A stretch of DNA of 64,000 nt, taken from Sipunculus nudus. Lineage: Eukaryota > Annelida > Sipuncula > Golfingiida > Sipunculidae. How positions within the stretch are numbered: the stretch's first letter is position 1; the number at the start of each line of letters is the position of its first letter. Below the pieces are notes generated by a model. It made no database searches, was not told the origin of the DNA, and saw nothing but the letters and a program-made list of their open reading frames with translations. The stretch is taken from NCBI GenBank assembly GCA_026874595.1, contig CM049320.1, positions 51,966,714-52,030,713 on the forward strand, written 5' to 3'. This document shows, in pieces, positions 1-13,421 of the stretch. Both the position numbers and the translations under genes were made by a program.

Positions 1-3000
1 ATAGCATATATTAATAGTGACACACACAGGAGTATTTCATGCCCGAAGGGTTAGGGTAACCCGCATCACGGATACAGCATATATCAATAGGGACAACAAC
101 TTACTGGATTATTTCATGCCGAAGGGTTAGGGTAACCCGTATCCCGGATATAGCACATATCAATATGGACAACAACCTAGTGGATTATTTCATGTTCGAA
201 GGGTTAGGGTAACCCGTATCCCGGATATAACACATATTAATAATGGCAAACATCGATACTGGGGTATTTCATGCCCGAAGCGTTAGGGTAACCCGTATCC
301 CCGATATAGTATAAATCAATAGGGACAAAAAATTACTTGATTATTTCATGCCCGAAGGGTTAGGGTAACCCGTATCCCGGATATAGCATATATCAATAGT
401 TACAAACACTTACTGTAGTATTTCATGCCCGAAGGGTTAGGGTAACCCCTATCCTGGATATAGCATATATTGATAGTGACAAACACTAACGGGAGTATTT
501 CATGCTCGAAGGGTTTAGGGTAACCCGTATCCTGGATATAGCATATATTAATAGTGACACACACTTACAGGAGTATTTCATGCCCAAACGGTTAGGGTAA
601 CCCGCATCCCGGATACAGCATATATCAGTAGGGACAACAACTTACTGGATTATTTCATGGCCGAAGGGTTAGGGTAACCCGTATCCCGGATATAGCAAAT
701 ATCAATAGGGACAACAACTTACTGGATTATTTCATGCCCGAAGGGTTAGGGTAACCCGTATCCCGGATTTAGCCGTATTAATAATGGCAAACATCTACTG
801 GGGTAATTCATGCCCGAAGCGTTAGGGTAACCCGTATCCCCGATATAGCATAAAACCCGTATCCCGGGTATAGCACGTATCAATAATGAGAAACAATTAC
901 TGGAGTATTTCATGCCCGAAGGGTTAGGGTAACCCGTATCCTGGATATAGCATATATTAATAGTGACACACACTTACTGGAGTATTTCATGCCCGAAGGG
1001 TTATGGTAATCCGCATCCCGGATACAGCATATATTAATAATGACAAACACTTACAAGAGTATTTTATTCCCAAAGAGTTTGGGTAACCCGTAACCCGGAT
1101 ATAGCACATATTAATAATGACAAACATCTATTGGAGTATATCATGCCCGAAGGGTTAAGGAAACCCGTATCCCGGATTTAGCATATATGAATAGTTACAA
1201 ACACTTGTTTGAGTATTTTATTCCCGAACGGTTTGGGTAACCCGTATACGCGATATAGCATATATCTATAGTGACAAACACTTACTGGAGTATTTCATGC
1301 CGGAAGGGTTAAGGTAACCCCTATCCCGAATATTACATATATTGATAGTGACAAAACCTTACGGGAGTATTTCCTGCCTGAAGGGTTAGGGTAACCCGTA
1401 TCCTGGATATAGCATATATTAATAGTGACACACACAGGAGTATTTCATGCCCGAAGGGTTAGGGTAACCCGCATCACGGATACAGCATATATCAATAGGG
1501 ACAACAACTTACTGGATTATTTCATGCCGAAGGTTTAGGGTAACCCGTATCCCGGATATAGCACATATCAATATGGACAACAACCTAGTGGATTATTTCA
1601 TGCCCGAAGGGTTAGGGTAACCCGTATCCCGGATATAGCACGTATTAATAATGGCAAACATCGATACTGGGGTATTTCATGCCCGAAGCGTTAAGGTAAC
1701 CCGTATCCCCGATATAGTACAAATCAATAGGGACAAAAAATTACATGATTATTTCATGCCCGAAGGGTTAGGCTAACCCGTATCCCGGGTATAGCACGTA
1801 TCAATAATGACAAACAATTACTGGAGTATTTCATGCCCGAAGGGTTAGGGTGACCCGTATCCCGGATATAGCACGTATTAATAATGACAAACATTTACTG
1901 GAGTATTTCATGCCCGGAGTGTTAAGGTAACCCGTATCCCGGATATAGCATATATTAATATAACAAACACTTACAGGAGTATATTATTCCCGAAAGGTTT
2001 GGGTAACCCGTATCCCGGATATAGCATATATCAATAGTGACAAACACTTACTGTAGTATTTCATGCCCGAAGGGTTAGGGTAACCCCTATCCCGGATATA
2101 ACATATATTGATAGTGACAAACACTTACGGGAGTATTTCATGCTCGAAGGGTTTAGGGTAAACCGTATCCTGGATATAGCATATATTAATAGTGACACAC
2201 ACTTACAGGAGTATTTCATGCCCAAAGGGTTAGGGTAACCCGCATCCCGGATACAGCATATATCAGTAGGGACAACAACTTACTGGATTATTTCATGCCC
2301 GAAGGTTTAGGGTAACCCGTATCCCGGATATAGCAAATATCAATAGGGTCAACAACTTACTGGAATATTTCATGCCCGAAGGGTTAGGGTAACCCGTATC
2401 CCGGATAAAGCACATATTAATAATGGCAAACATCTACTGTGGTAATTCATGCCCGAAGCGTTAGGGTAACCCGTATCCCCGATATAGCATAAAACCTGTA
2501 TCCCGGGTATAGCACGTATCAATAATGACAAACAATTACTGGAGTATTTCATGCCCGAAGGGTTAGGGTAACCCGTATCCTGGATATAGCATATATAAAT
2601 AGTGACACACACTTACTGGAGTATTTCATGCCCGAAGGGTTAGGGTAACCCGCATCCCGGATACAGCATATATTAATAATGACAAACACTTACAAGAGTA
2701 TTTTATTCCCAAAGGGTTTGGGTAACCCGTAACCCGGATATAGCATATATCAATAGTGACAAACACTTACTGGAGTATTTCATGCCCGAAGGGTTAGGGT
2801 AACCCGTATCCTGGATATAGCATATATTAATAGTGACAAACACTTACAGGAGTATTTCTTGCCCGAGATTTAGTGTAACCCGTATCCCGGATATAGCATA
2901 TATTAATAGCGACAAATATTCGAGCTTTTCACGCCGCGTGGGTTACGGTAACCTGTGTCACGGATATAGCATATATGAATAGTCAAAAACACTAACTGGA

Positions 3001-4075
3001 GTATTTCATACCCGCTGGGTAACGTAGACCCGTTTACTGCATATAGCGTATATTAATAGTGACAAATACTTACAGGAGTATTTCATGCCCGAGGGGTTAG
3101 GGTAACCCTTATCCTGGATACAGCATATATAAATAGCGACAAACATTCGAGCTTTTCACGCCGCATGGGTTACGGTAACCTGTGTCACGGATATAGCATA
3201 TATGAATACTCACAAACACTAACTGGAGTATTACATACCCGCTGGGTAACGTAGACTCGTTTACTGCATATAGCATATATGAATAGTCACAAACACTTAC
3301 TGGAGCATTTCATACCCGATGGGTTACGTTAACCCGTATCCTGGATATAGCGTATATTAATAGTGACAAATACTTACAGGAGGATTTCATGCCTGAAGGG
3401 TCAGGGTTACCCGTATCCCTGATATAGCATACATAATAGTGACAAACACTTACTGGAGTATTTCATGTCCGAAGGGTTAGGGTAACCCGTATACCGGATA
3501 TAGCCTATATTAAAACTGACAAACACTTACTTGAGTATTTCATGCCCGAAGGGTTGGCGTAACCCGTATCCCGGATATAGCATATATTAATAGTGACACA
3601 CACTTACTGGAGTATTTCATGCCCGAAGGGTTAGGGTAACCCGCATCCCGGATATAGTATATATTAATAATGACAAACACTTACAAGAGTATTTTATTCC
3701 CAAAGGGTTTGGGTAACCCGTAACCCGGCAAATAGCATATATCAATAGTGACAAAGACTTACTGGAGTATTTCATGCCCGAAGGGATAGGGTAACCCCTG
3801 TCCCGGATATAGCATATATTGATAGTGACAAACACTTACAGGGTAACCCGTATCCCCGATATAGCATAAAACCCGTATCCCGGGTATAGCACGTATCACT
3901 AATGACAAACACTTACTGGAGCATTTCAAGCCTGAAGGGTTAGGGTAACCCGTATCCCGGATATAGCATATATTAATAGTCACAAACACTTACTGGAGTA
4001 TGTCATGCCCGAAGGGTTAGGGTAACCCGTATACCGGATATAGCATATATTAAAACTGACAAACACTTACTTGAT
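1..4075. repeat. Satellite array, ~77-bp monomer with telomere-like palindrome
   Basis: About 50 head-to-tail monomers of roughly 77 bp fill this stretch and run off the left edge. A typical monomer reads ATTTCATGCCCGAAGGG, then TTAGGGTAACCC, then GTATCCCGGATATAGC, then an AT-rich tail ending CTTACTGGAGT. The core GGGTTAGGGTAACCC is a perfect 15-bp palindrome around a central G and contains the animal telomere hexamer TTAGGG in both orientations. There is higher-order structure: blocks at 1 and 1409 match nearly base for base, and blocks at 541 and 2179 match, so groups of some 18-21 monomers have been duplicated. Monomers from about 2880 to 3420 are more diverged. Open frames of 65-80 codons inside it are by-products of periodicity and share repeated peptide words; no gene is supported. 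Confidence 0.96.
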
Positions 4076-5236
4076 TTTATAAATGTTAAATTTTAACAAT
4101 AACATCCGAAAATATTTCGGTTTATAATATACATGAAATAACTGATTTTTAAAATTCTATTATTAAATTTATTCACGACAGCATTCAGGAATACAATTTC
4201 AAAAATATTTGCACTTGCATTTACATACTTTGGAAGTGGTTTTGTTAGCGGGGTTTTAATTTTCGCCTTTTTAGCGGCAGGTACATTTGCGCTAAAATCA
4301 GAACACGCGTAAATTCCATGCGATGGTTCGGCAAATTACACCGTTCTCGCCTGATACACAGTCATGTGGGCCTAGTAATCCCGCCATCGAGTTCGCTTTA
4401 GTTGAGGTTTCTTTAACCAGATTGTTAAAGAAGTCATATTGTCGTAAGACTTCCTAGCAAGTGATTTCTCGAGAAAGACCTCTTTCCTTTATAGTGATTC
4501 GTAGTAACAATTTTGAAACAATAAGGAGCTTTTTAAGACACCCATAGCCTTCCCATATAGCTATGAAGTACGGCTGAGCTGAGAAAGACCAGCGACTGTT
4601 GTCAGTTCTGTTTGTTGTCCTGACATATACTTGGCTGATTCTGGTTAGTATTATTGTAGATAATTTGTTAGGTGGGATGTAGGTTACTTCATAAACCTAC
4701 CTGTTATTAATATCTTAATTTTTGAAACACCATTTATTACCTTACGGATTTGCGCGAAAATCCTAAATGCGCCAATGCCATGAAATGACAAATGCGCGAT
4801 AATACAGATACGGCAAATTAACCACTTCCACAGTTATATCTTTTTCCTTGTATTTGTGTTTGTATTTATTTTCATACTTGAAATATTGTTTTTTTTATTC
4901 ATAATCAAATACAATTATACAGTCTTTACTAATTGCTTTTTTTTCTTCAGTTTCAGTCCTACGATAATGTGGATCTTTTCGGCTATACCAATTTCACTAT
5001 TTTTATTAATGATCATAAGTACCCCGTTTTAAGGCTGTCATTAAAAAAAAATGTGTGTTCACTTATGAATACTGTCACACCACTGTCCATAATCTAAACA
5101 TAGCACGACACTTATGACAATTTTTAACATTATACACATTATAATGAGAACACATCTGCTTTCTTTATTTTATGTTATTTGCATAACTTTCCATTTTTTA
5201 ACACGTATCAGGCCAAAAAAGTAATCCAGCTATGTA
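4076..5236. other. AT-rich spacer between two satellites, no gene seen
   Basis: No convincing coding frame or splice-linked exon was found. Two short GC-richer patches, near 4240-4345 and 4735-4830, share words such as GCGCTAAAAT/GCGCGAAAAT and CGGCAAATTA and may be the two ends, or two copies, of a small non-autonomous element. That reading is weak. Confidence 0.5.
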
Positions 5237-8200
5237 ACTAATACAGCGGCAGTCTTGGCAACTGTTAAGGTAGCAAATAGCTGCTATTTGCGCGTGCGAT
5301 TCATGGGGCCCCCTCTGGCCGCTGTCATATCCACTCCCCCTGGCGGCAGTCTTGGCAACTTTTAAGGTAGCAAATAGCTGCTATTTGCGCTTGCGATTCA
5401 TGGGGGCCTCTTCGCTGGCCGCTCTCATATCAACTCCCCCTGGCGGCAGTCTTGGCAACTTTTAAGGTAGCAAATAGCTGCTATTTGCGCGTGCGATTCA
5501 TGGGGGCCCCTCTGGCAGCCCGCTCTGTGTCCACTCCTCCTGGCGGCAGTCTTGACAACTTTTAAGGTAGCAAATAGCTGCTATTTTCGCATGCGACTCA
5601 TGGGGGCCTCTCTGTCTGGCCGCTCTCTGTCCACTCCCCCTGGCGGCAGTCTAGGCAACTGTTAAGGTAGCAAATAGCTGCTATTTGCGCGTGCGATTCG
5701 TGGGGCCCCCTCTGGCAACCCGCTCTGTGTCCACTCCCCCTGGCGGCAGTCTTGACAACTTTTAAGGTAGCAAATAGCTGCTATTTGCGCTTGCGACTCA
5801 TGGGGGCCTCTCTGTCTGGCCGCTGTCATATCCACTCCCCCTGGCGGCAGTCTTGGCAACTTTTAAGGTAGCAAATAGCTGCTATTTGCGCTTGCGATTC
5901 ATGGGGCCCCTGTGGCAGTCCTGTCTCATGTCCACTCCCCCTGGCGGCAGTCATAACGCTCAATGCAATGCTACTATAAATTTTACTCCCTCCTAATTTT
6001 TTAGGGTAGCAAATAGCTGCTAATTGCGCGTGCGACTCATTGGGGCCCCTCTGTCTGTCCACTCTTATGTCCACTCCCCCTGGTGGCAGTCTTGACATAT
6101 TTTATGGTAGCAAATAACTGCTATTTGCGCTTGCGACTCGTGGTGACCCCTCTGCCAGGCCGCTGAGATCTCCTCTCCCCCTGGCGGCAGTCTTCACAAC
6201 TTTTATGGTAGCAAATAGCTGCTATTTGCGCGTGCGATTCATTTGGGCCCCTGTTGCAGGCTTTGAGATCTCCACTCCCCCTGGTGGCAATCTCAACTCT
6301 CAATGCGATGCTACCAAAAATTTTACCCCCTCCTAAATTTTTAGGTTAGCAAATAGCTGCTATTTGCGCGAGTGATTCATGGGGGCCCCTCTGTCTGCCT
6401 GCTCTCATATCCACTCCCCCTGGCGGCAGTCTTGGTAACTTTTAAGGTAGCAAATAGCTGCTATTTGCACTTGCGATTCATGGGGGCCTCTTCGCTGGCC
6501 GCTCTCATATCAACTCCCCCTGGCGGCAGTCTTGGCAAATTTTAAGGTAGCAAATAGCTGCTATTAGCGCGTGCGATTCATGGGGGCCCCTCTGGCAGCC
6601 CGCTCTTTGTCCACTCCCCCTGGCGGCAGTCTTGACAACTTTTAAGGTAGCAAATAGCTGCTATTTGCGCTTGCGACTCATGGGGGCCTCTCTGTCTGGC
6701 CGCTCTCATATCCACTCCCCCTGGCGGCAGTCTTGGCACCTTTTAAGGTAGCAAATAGCTGCTCTTTGCGCTTGCGATTCATGGGGCCTACTCTGGCCGC
6801 CCGCTCTGTGTCCACTCCTCCTGGCGGCAGTCTTGACACTTTTTATGGTAGCAAATAGCTGCTATTTGCGCTTGCGACTCATGGGGGCCTCTCTGTCAGG
6901 CTGTTCTCATTTCCACTCCCCCTGGCGGCAGTCTTGGCAACTGTTAAGGTAGCAAATAGCTGCTATTTGCGCGTGCGATTCATGGGGCCCCTTCTGGCCG
7001 CTGTCATATCCACTCCCCCTGGCGGCAGTCTTGGCAACTTTTAAGGTAGCAAATAGCTGCTATTTGCGCTTGCGATTCATGGGGGCCTCTTCGCTGGCCG
7101 CTGTCATATCCACTCCCCTTGGCGGCAGCCTTTGCAACTTTTAAGGTAGCAAATAGCTGCTATTTGCGCGTGCGATTCATGGGGGCCCCTCTGGCAGCCC
7201 GCTCTGTGTCCACTCCCCCTGGCGGCAGTCTTGACAACTTTTAAGGTAGTAAATAGCTGCTATTTGCGCTTGCGACTCATGGGGCCTCTCTGTCTGGCCG
7301 CTCTCTGTCCACTCCCCCTGGCGGCAGTCTTGGCAACTGTTAAGGTAGCAAATAGCTGCTATTTGCGCGTGCGATTCGTGGGGCCCCCTCTGGCAACCCG
7401 CTCTGTGTCCACTCCCCCTGGCGGCAGTCTTGACAACTTTTAGGTAGCAAATAGCTGCTATTTGCGCTTGCGACCCATGGGGGCCTCTCTGTCTGGCCGC
7501 TGTCATATCCACTCCCCCTGGCGGCAGTCTTGGCAACTTTTAAGGTAGCAAATAGCTGCTATTTGCGCTTGCGATTCATGGGGCCCCTGTGGCAGTCCTG
7601 TCTCATGTCCACTCCCCCTGGCGGCAGTCATAACGCTCAATGCAATGCTACTATAAATTTTACCCCCTCCTAATTTTTTAGGGAAGCAAATAGCTGCTAT
7701 TTGCGCGTGCAACTCATGGGGGCCCCTCTGTCTGTCCACTCTTATGTCCACTCCCCCTGGTGGCAGTCTTGACATATTTTATGGTAGCAAATAACTGCTA
7801 TTTGCGCTTGCGACTCGTGGTGACCCCTATGCCAGGCCGCTGAGATCTCCTCTCCCCCTGGCGGCAGTCTTCACAACTTTTATGGTAGCAAATAGCTGCT
7901 ATTTGCGCGTGCGATTCATTTGAGCCCCTGTGGCAGGCTTTGAGATCTCCACTCCCCCTGGTGGCAATCTTAACTCTCAATGCGATGCTACCAAAAATTT
8001 TACCCCCTCCTAAATTTTTAGGGTAGCAAATAGCTGCTATTTGCGCGTGCGATTCATAGGGCCCCTGTGGCAGTCCTGTCTCTTGTCCACTCCCTCTGGC
8101 GGCAATCTTAACTCTCAATGCGATGCTACCAGAAATTTTACCCAGTCTTAAATTTTTTAGGGTAGCGAATAGCTGCTATTTGCGCGAGCGATTCATGGGG

Positions 8201-10810
8201 GCCCCTCTGTCTGCCTGCTCTCATGTACACTCCCCCTGGCGGCAGTCTTAACACTCAATGCGATGTTACTATATATTTAACCCCTCCTAAATTTTTTAGG
8301 GTAGCAAATAGCAGCTATTTGCGCGTGCGATTCATGGGGCTCCTGTGGCAGTCCTGTCTCATGTCCACTCCTCTGGCGGCAGTCATAACGCTCAATGCAA
8401 TGCTACTATAAATTTTACCCCCTCCTAATTTTTTAGGGTAGCAAATAGCTGCTATTTGCGCGTGCGACTCAGGGGGGCCCCTCTGTCTGTCCACTCTCAT
8501 GTCCACTCCCCCTGGTGGCAGTCTTGACATAATTTATGGTAGCAAATAACTGCTATTTGCGCTTGCGACTCATGGTGACCCCTCTGCCAGGCCGCTGAGA
8601 TCTCCTCTCTCCCTGGCGGCTGTCTTCACAACTTTTATGGTAGCAAATAGCTGCTATTTGCGCGTGCGATTTATTTGGGCCCCTGTGGCAGGCTTTGAGA
8701 TCTCCACTCCCCCTGGTGGCAATCTTAACTCTCAATGCGATGCTACCAGAAATTTTACCCCCTCCTAAATTTTTAGGGTAGCAAATAGCTGCTATTTGCG
8801 CGTGCGATTCATAGGGCCCCTGTGGCAGTCCTGTCTCTTGTCCACTCCCTCTGGCGGCAATCTTAACTCTCAATGCGATGCTACCAGAAATTTTACCCCC
8901 TCCTAAATTTTTTAGGGTAGCAAATAGCTGCTATTTGCGCGTGCGATTGATGGGGCCCTTCTGTCTGCCCGCTCTCATGTACACTCCCCCTGGCGGCAGT
9001 CTTAACACTCAATGCGATGCTACTACATATTTAACCCCTCCTAAATTTTTTAAGGTAGCAAATAGCTGCTATTTGCGCGTGCGATTCATGGGGCCCCTGT
9101 GGTAGTCCTGTCTCTAGTCCACTCCCCCTGGCGGCACTGAGGTCCACTCCCCCTGGCGGCAATCTTAACTCTCAATGCGATGCTCCCAGAAATTTTACAC
9201 CCTCCTAAATTTTTTAGGGTCGCAAATAGCTGCTATTTGCGCTTGCGATTCATGGGGCCCCTCTGTCTGCCCGATCTCATGTACACTCCCCCTGGCGGCA
9301 GTCTTAACACTCAATGCGATGCTACTATATATTGAACCCCACCTAAATTTTTTAGGGTAGCAAATAGCAGCTATTTGCGCGTGCGATTCATGGGGCCCCT
9401 GTGGCAGTCCTGTCTCTAGTCCAATCCCCCTTGCGGCAATCTTAACTCTCAATGCGATGCTACCAGAAATTTTACACCCTCCTAAATTTTTTAGGGTAGC
9501 AAATAGCTGCTATTTGCGCGTGCGATTCATTGGGCCCTTCTGTCTGCCCGTTCTCATGTACACTCCCCCTGGCGGCAGTCTTAACACTCAATGCGATGCT
9601 ACTATATATTTAACCCCTCCTAAATTTTTTAAGGTAGCAAATAGCTGCTATTTGTGCGTGCGATTCATGGGGCCCCTGTGGTAGTCCTGTCTCTAGTCCA
9701 CTCCCCCTGGCGGTAATCTTAACTCTCATTGCGATGCTACCAGAAATTTACCCCTCCTAATTTTTTTAGGGTCGCAAATAGCTGCTATTTGCGCTTGCGA
9801 TTCTTGGGGCCCCTCTGTCTGCCCGCTCTCATGTACACTCCCCCTGGCGGCAGTCTTAACACTCAATGCGATGCTACTATATATTGAACCCCTCCTAAAT
9901 TTTTTAGGGTAGCAAATAGCAGCTATTTGCGCGTGCGATTCATGGGGGCCCCTCTGCCTGCCCGCACTCATGTCCACTCCCCCTGGCGGCAGTCATAACG
10001 CTCAATGCAATGCTACTATAAATTTTACCCCCTCCTAATTTTTTAGGGTAGCAAATAGCTGCTATTTGCGCGTGCGATTATGGTGGCCCCTCTGTCTGTC
10101 CACTCTCATGTCCACACCCCCTGGTGGCAGTCTTGACATATTTTGTGGTAGCAAATAGCTGCTATTTGCGCTTGCGACTCGTAGGGACCCCTCTGCCAGG
10201 CCGCTGAGATCTCCTCTCCCCCTGGCGGCAGTCTTCACAACTTTTATGGTAGCAAATAGCTGCTATTTGCGCGTGCAATTCATTGGGCCGCTGTGGCAGG
10301 CTTTGAGATCTCCACTCCCCCTGGTGGCAGTCTTAACACTTCATGCGCTGGTACTATTATTTTACTTCCTCCTAATTTTTAGGGTAGCAAATAGCTGCTA
10401 TTTGCGCGTGCGATTCATAGGGCCTCTGTGGCAGTCCTGTCTCTTGTCCACTCCCTCTCGCGGCAATCTTAACTCTCAATGCGATGCTACCAGAAATTTT
10501 ACCCCCTCCTCAATTTTTTAGGGTAGCAAATAGCTGCTATTTGCGCGTGCGATTCATGGGGGCCCCTCTGTCTGCCCGCACTCATGTCCACTCCCCCTGG
10601 CGGCAATCTTAACTCTCAATGCGATGATACCAGAAATTTTACCCCCTCCTAAATTTTTTGGGTCGCAAATAGCTGTTATTTGCGTGTGCGATTCATGGGG
10701 CCCCAGTGGCTGGCCGCTCTCATTTCACTCCCCCTGCCGGCAACCTTAACATTAATGCGATGCTCTTATAATTTTTATCCCCTCCCAATTTTTTGTAGGG
10801 TTCTACAGGC
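5237..10810. repeat. Satellite array, ~100-bp and ~139-bp monomers with a 19-bp palindrome
   Basis: Roughly fifty tandem monomers. The short class (~100 bp) has GCGGCAGTCTTGACAACTTT, TAAGGTA, the palindrome GCAAATAGCTGCTATTTGC, GCGTGCGATTCATGGGGGCC and TCCACTCCCCCTG. The long class (~139 bp) replaces the CTTGACAACTTT stretch with about 50 bp containing CTCAATGCGATGCTAC and the near-palindrome CCTAAATTTTTTAGG. Short monomers dominate 5.2-7.5 kb and long ones 7.6-10.7 kb. A higher-order copy with offset about 1.68 kb is visible (5257 against 6936; 5941 against 7618). Long open frames on both strands arise from the repeat period and are not genes. Confidence 0.95.
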
Positions 10811-11715
10811 TGCCAAAGCTTCCAGCAACCCCCCCCCCCCCCCGGCACTAATGAGAAACTGCCTGCGAAAAATCGAAAAGTCCCATAAACTTAACTACAG
10901 GCCGCTACCGAAAACCGACAGTTCCCCGCCTATCTGGAAGATCCAGGAACACCTTGTTTTGACAATTTAAATGTTAATATGTGCACTATAAGTGTGGCTA
11001 ATTTCATAGTTTAAAACTCAGTCTTCATATATATGGAAGCATAGGTCCCCAGGTTTGTAACTTTAAAACAGGGCGTCTTTAATTTGGAAGACGACCCTAT
11101 CTGTTCATTATGGTTTAAATGCGGACACGTTAATAAACAATTATATGTAAACATACTGGAGAATGAGTCGCACGACATCGCTACATCTTTCACTACAAAC
11201 CCTTTTTATATGAATACCATAATAAAGGCCACTTTCTGATAAATGATTTACTTTAGTTTTAAAGTCTTCAAATAAAAGTAGCATTAGCCATTATACTTTA
11301 ATTCACGTGTTTGTTTTCATTTATTTTCCTTATAATGGGAGAGGCGTAACAAGACATGCAGCAAAAGCTTCTTATATTCTTTTCAAAGTAAAAATAATTT
11401 TAATTATTTTCACATGAGAATAATTGTAAAACGAGTATTGTATATTACTACAGGTGGTGTTTAATCCCTTCATAATGAAATATTTCTTTGCTATACAGGG
11501 ACTAGGAGGGATAAACGAATAAATATGTATATATTGTATAGACATGTATCCGGCAACCGATTTCTTGCCAAACTGTCCACAACAATATTTTTCAAGAACC
11601 TAGGTAGCAGTAAAAAGCGTTGTTTACTACATGTTTTCACTAAACGGAAGTAATAAGTTGATGAATGATGTTTATTTAAAATAATGTTTGACAAATGTTT
11701 AGTAATATATATATA

Positions 11716-11757
<42 letters not shown>

Positions 11758-12753
11758 CATATGCACATATGTTTTGGTACCTGAACTGCAAAGGCCCTGA
11801 ATAATAAGTGCACATTTTCCATTTACAACTGCACAAACAGGGTTAATTAAATGTTTAAATATATCCTGTACTCAAATTATCATTTCTCATTCTAAAGTAT
11901 CAAAATATTCAGAGCCCCACATTTTCCCTGCGGTCTTTATAGAAAAATATGTACCAAAACCTTTTAGCTTTGAGCTTTACGTCTCATTCTGCCTGCCTGT
12001 TGGTCCAGTTTACGTCTTCTTCCTGCCAGTGATTCATGTATTAAAATCAGCTATTTCGGAGTCAAGCAATACTAACAATCATAATAGGTACCAGTATCAG
12101 CCCATTCTTGTCTTGATGAAGGGAGCTAGCCTGTTGCTGGAAACCATGACAGTATAGCTGGACTTATATACATAAGTCATGGGCCCAACTTGTCACCTCT
12201 CTTCCTATAAGCAAGTTTCTCGTTAAAAATTAACAAGGGAGCTCATGGTAGGGCCAAATTAAAAAAAAAATCAACTCATAAAAAATAACCAGTACAGAGT
12301 AAAAAACATTTCTCATTACAAGACTGTTAATATAACAACATATTTGATTCGCTTTGTTGGTGCAAACATGGAGGTTACAAGAACAACTAAACCTCAGTTG
12401 CCTTGTTCATAATTCAAAACATAGCAGGTACGGAGTCATGAATGGACAGTCTCTTATCATAGGGGTTGCCATGCTTCTAGGAGGAAGAACTTATGCATAA
12501 CATCCAAGTTTGCATGAGGTATGACATGGTTATTTTCTATACGAAGAACTAACGAATGCATCATTGCAACTTCACACCAAGCTTGCCGTTTCGCTTGGTA
12601 AGGTTTGTCTCCAACGATAGCTTCTGCCCAATGACTTAAATGACAGTGTGTATCAGTTTCATCAAAGCAGCAGCAGGATTGTAGTATGTCACATCTACAT
12701 ACTCATATTAAAATTTAAAGACGTAATTCCACCGCCATTGTTTTCTGGCAGAA
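10811..12753. other. Spacer with microsatellites and local repeat-family copy upstream of SULT copy 1
   Basis: Contains a run of 15 C at 10829-10843, a (TA)n tract at 11705-11754 and, from about 11140 onward, sequence homologous to 30.75-32.58 kb and 60.9-61.97 kb, i.e. the 5' flank of the SULT genes. The part from about 11.95 to 12.7 kb belongs to the local dispersed repeat family. No coding exon was recognised. Confidence 0.6.
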
Positions 12754-12932
12754 ATGTCTCCTTCATTTGCCTTCAACAAAAATGAACCCGTCCCCTACAG
12801 CCTCGAAGGCAAAGAAACCCAGGGTTGACGGTATAAGGTACGGGATCAACACGACACCTGCCAGCATTGAGATGTTTCGACGCATGTCCGTTCATGATGG
12901 TGATGTGGTCGTATGTGGTTTTCCGAAATCAG
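12754..12932 (+). pseudogene. Cytosolic sulfotransferase copy 1, exon 1 (frameshifted)
   Basis: First coding exon of a SULT-type gene (PAPS-dependent transfer of sulfate to small hydroxyl or amine substrates in the cytosol). It begins at an ATG two bases after a 3'-splice-like CTGGCAG, suggesting an upstream non-coding exon, and ends at CCGAAATCAG/GTATTA, which splits the glycine codon of the PAPS 5'-phosphosulfate loop (V-V-C-G-F-P-K-S-G). Compared with the copy at 61972 it carries one extra base near 12812-12820: the reading starting at the ATG stops 24 codons later at TGA, while the downstream half (INTTPASIEMFRR onward) is open in another frame. This is therefore a disrupted copy. The rest of the exon aligns with the two other exon 1 copies without gaps. 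Confidence 0.85.
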
Positions 12933-13195
12933 GTATTACCAGGTTTGCATGTGTAAGAATTTCCCCACGTTTCCCATTTTGTTTTCCTATGCAGTGATAG
13001 AGGTACTCCTTCAACTCTATAGTGCTTGGAATTTGTGCAAACGTGACTGAAAAACTTTAAAGGTTGTGACAACTGTTTTATGAAATGTTTTCGTGAAACT
13101 AAATGGTAAATGAGCAATTTATTCTGCATTTTAATGTTTTGTTCGTTTATGAGAGACTGTATATATTTAAAATGTATGCCAATGACACTTTTCAG

Positions 13196-13421
13196 GAAAT
13201 GTTTGGATGGTTACTATCCTTCGTGCCATATTTGCCCAGGAACACCTGGATATATTTGAAATATCCGAGCGTTTCGAATTAGAAAGATTTTTGGATGGAA
13301 ACACAGAAAAGGCACTAAAGCTGCCTCGTCCAAACATATATATTATAAATAGTTATTATCATATGTTGCCAAGGGATTCTACTGGAGAAAGCCTAAAATC
13401 ATCTACATAGTTCTACCAGGT
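13196..13421 (+). pseudogene. Cytosolic sulfotransferase copy 1, exon 2 5' part (truncated)
   Basis: Starts at TTTTCAG/GA, which restores the codon split in exon 1 to give PKSG-NVWMVTILRA. The frame stays open through the region corresponding to the SULT catalytic-histidine segment (here N-S-Y-Y-H-M-L-P, where copies 3 and 4 have H-S-Y-Y; the aligned histidine is replaced by asparagine), then loses one base (GGGATTC where copies 3 and 4 have GGGAATTC at about 13376). After ATCTACATAGTT at about 13412 the sequence jumps into a second copy of intron 1 rather than the expected RNPKDV motif. So the 3' two thirds of the gene are missing here. Divergence and lesions mark it as a relic. Confidence 0.85.

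Noticed and set aside
746-3989. Several 65-80 codon open frames on the minus strand
   Set aside because: They fall wholly within the 77-bp satellite and repeat the same peptide words with the monomer period.
1-4075. True telomere
   Set aside because: TTAGGG occurs once per 77-bp monomer, not as a pure hexamer array, and in both directions.
5662-10521. Open frames up to 119 codons on both strands
   Set aside because: All lie in the 100/139-bp satellite; repeated peptides such as Q-I-A-A-I-C-Y arise from the palindrome.
5237-10810. CRISPR-like array of dyad repeats with spacers
   Set aside because: The intervals between palindromes are themselves repeated, and the context is an animal genome.
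11491-11766. 91-codon minus-strand frame with poly Y-I
   Set aside because: Translation of a TA microsatellite; the same applies to frames at 20421, 26354, 27206, 31301, 48553, 49498 and 59160.
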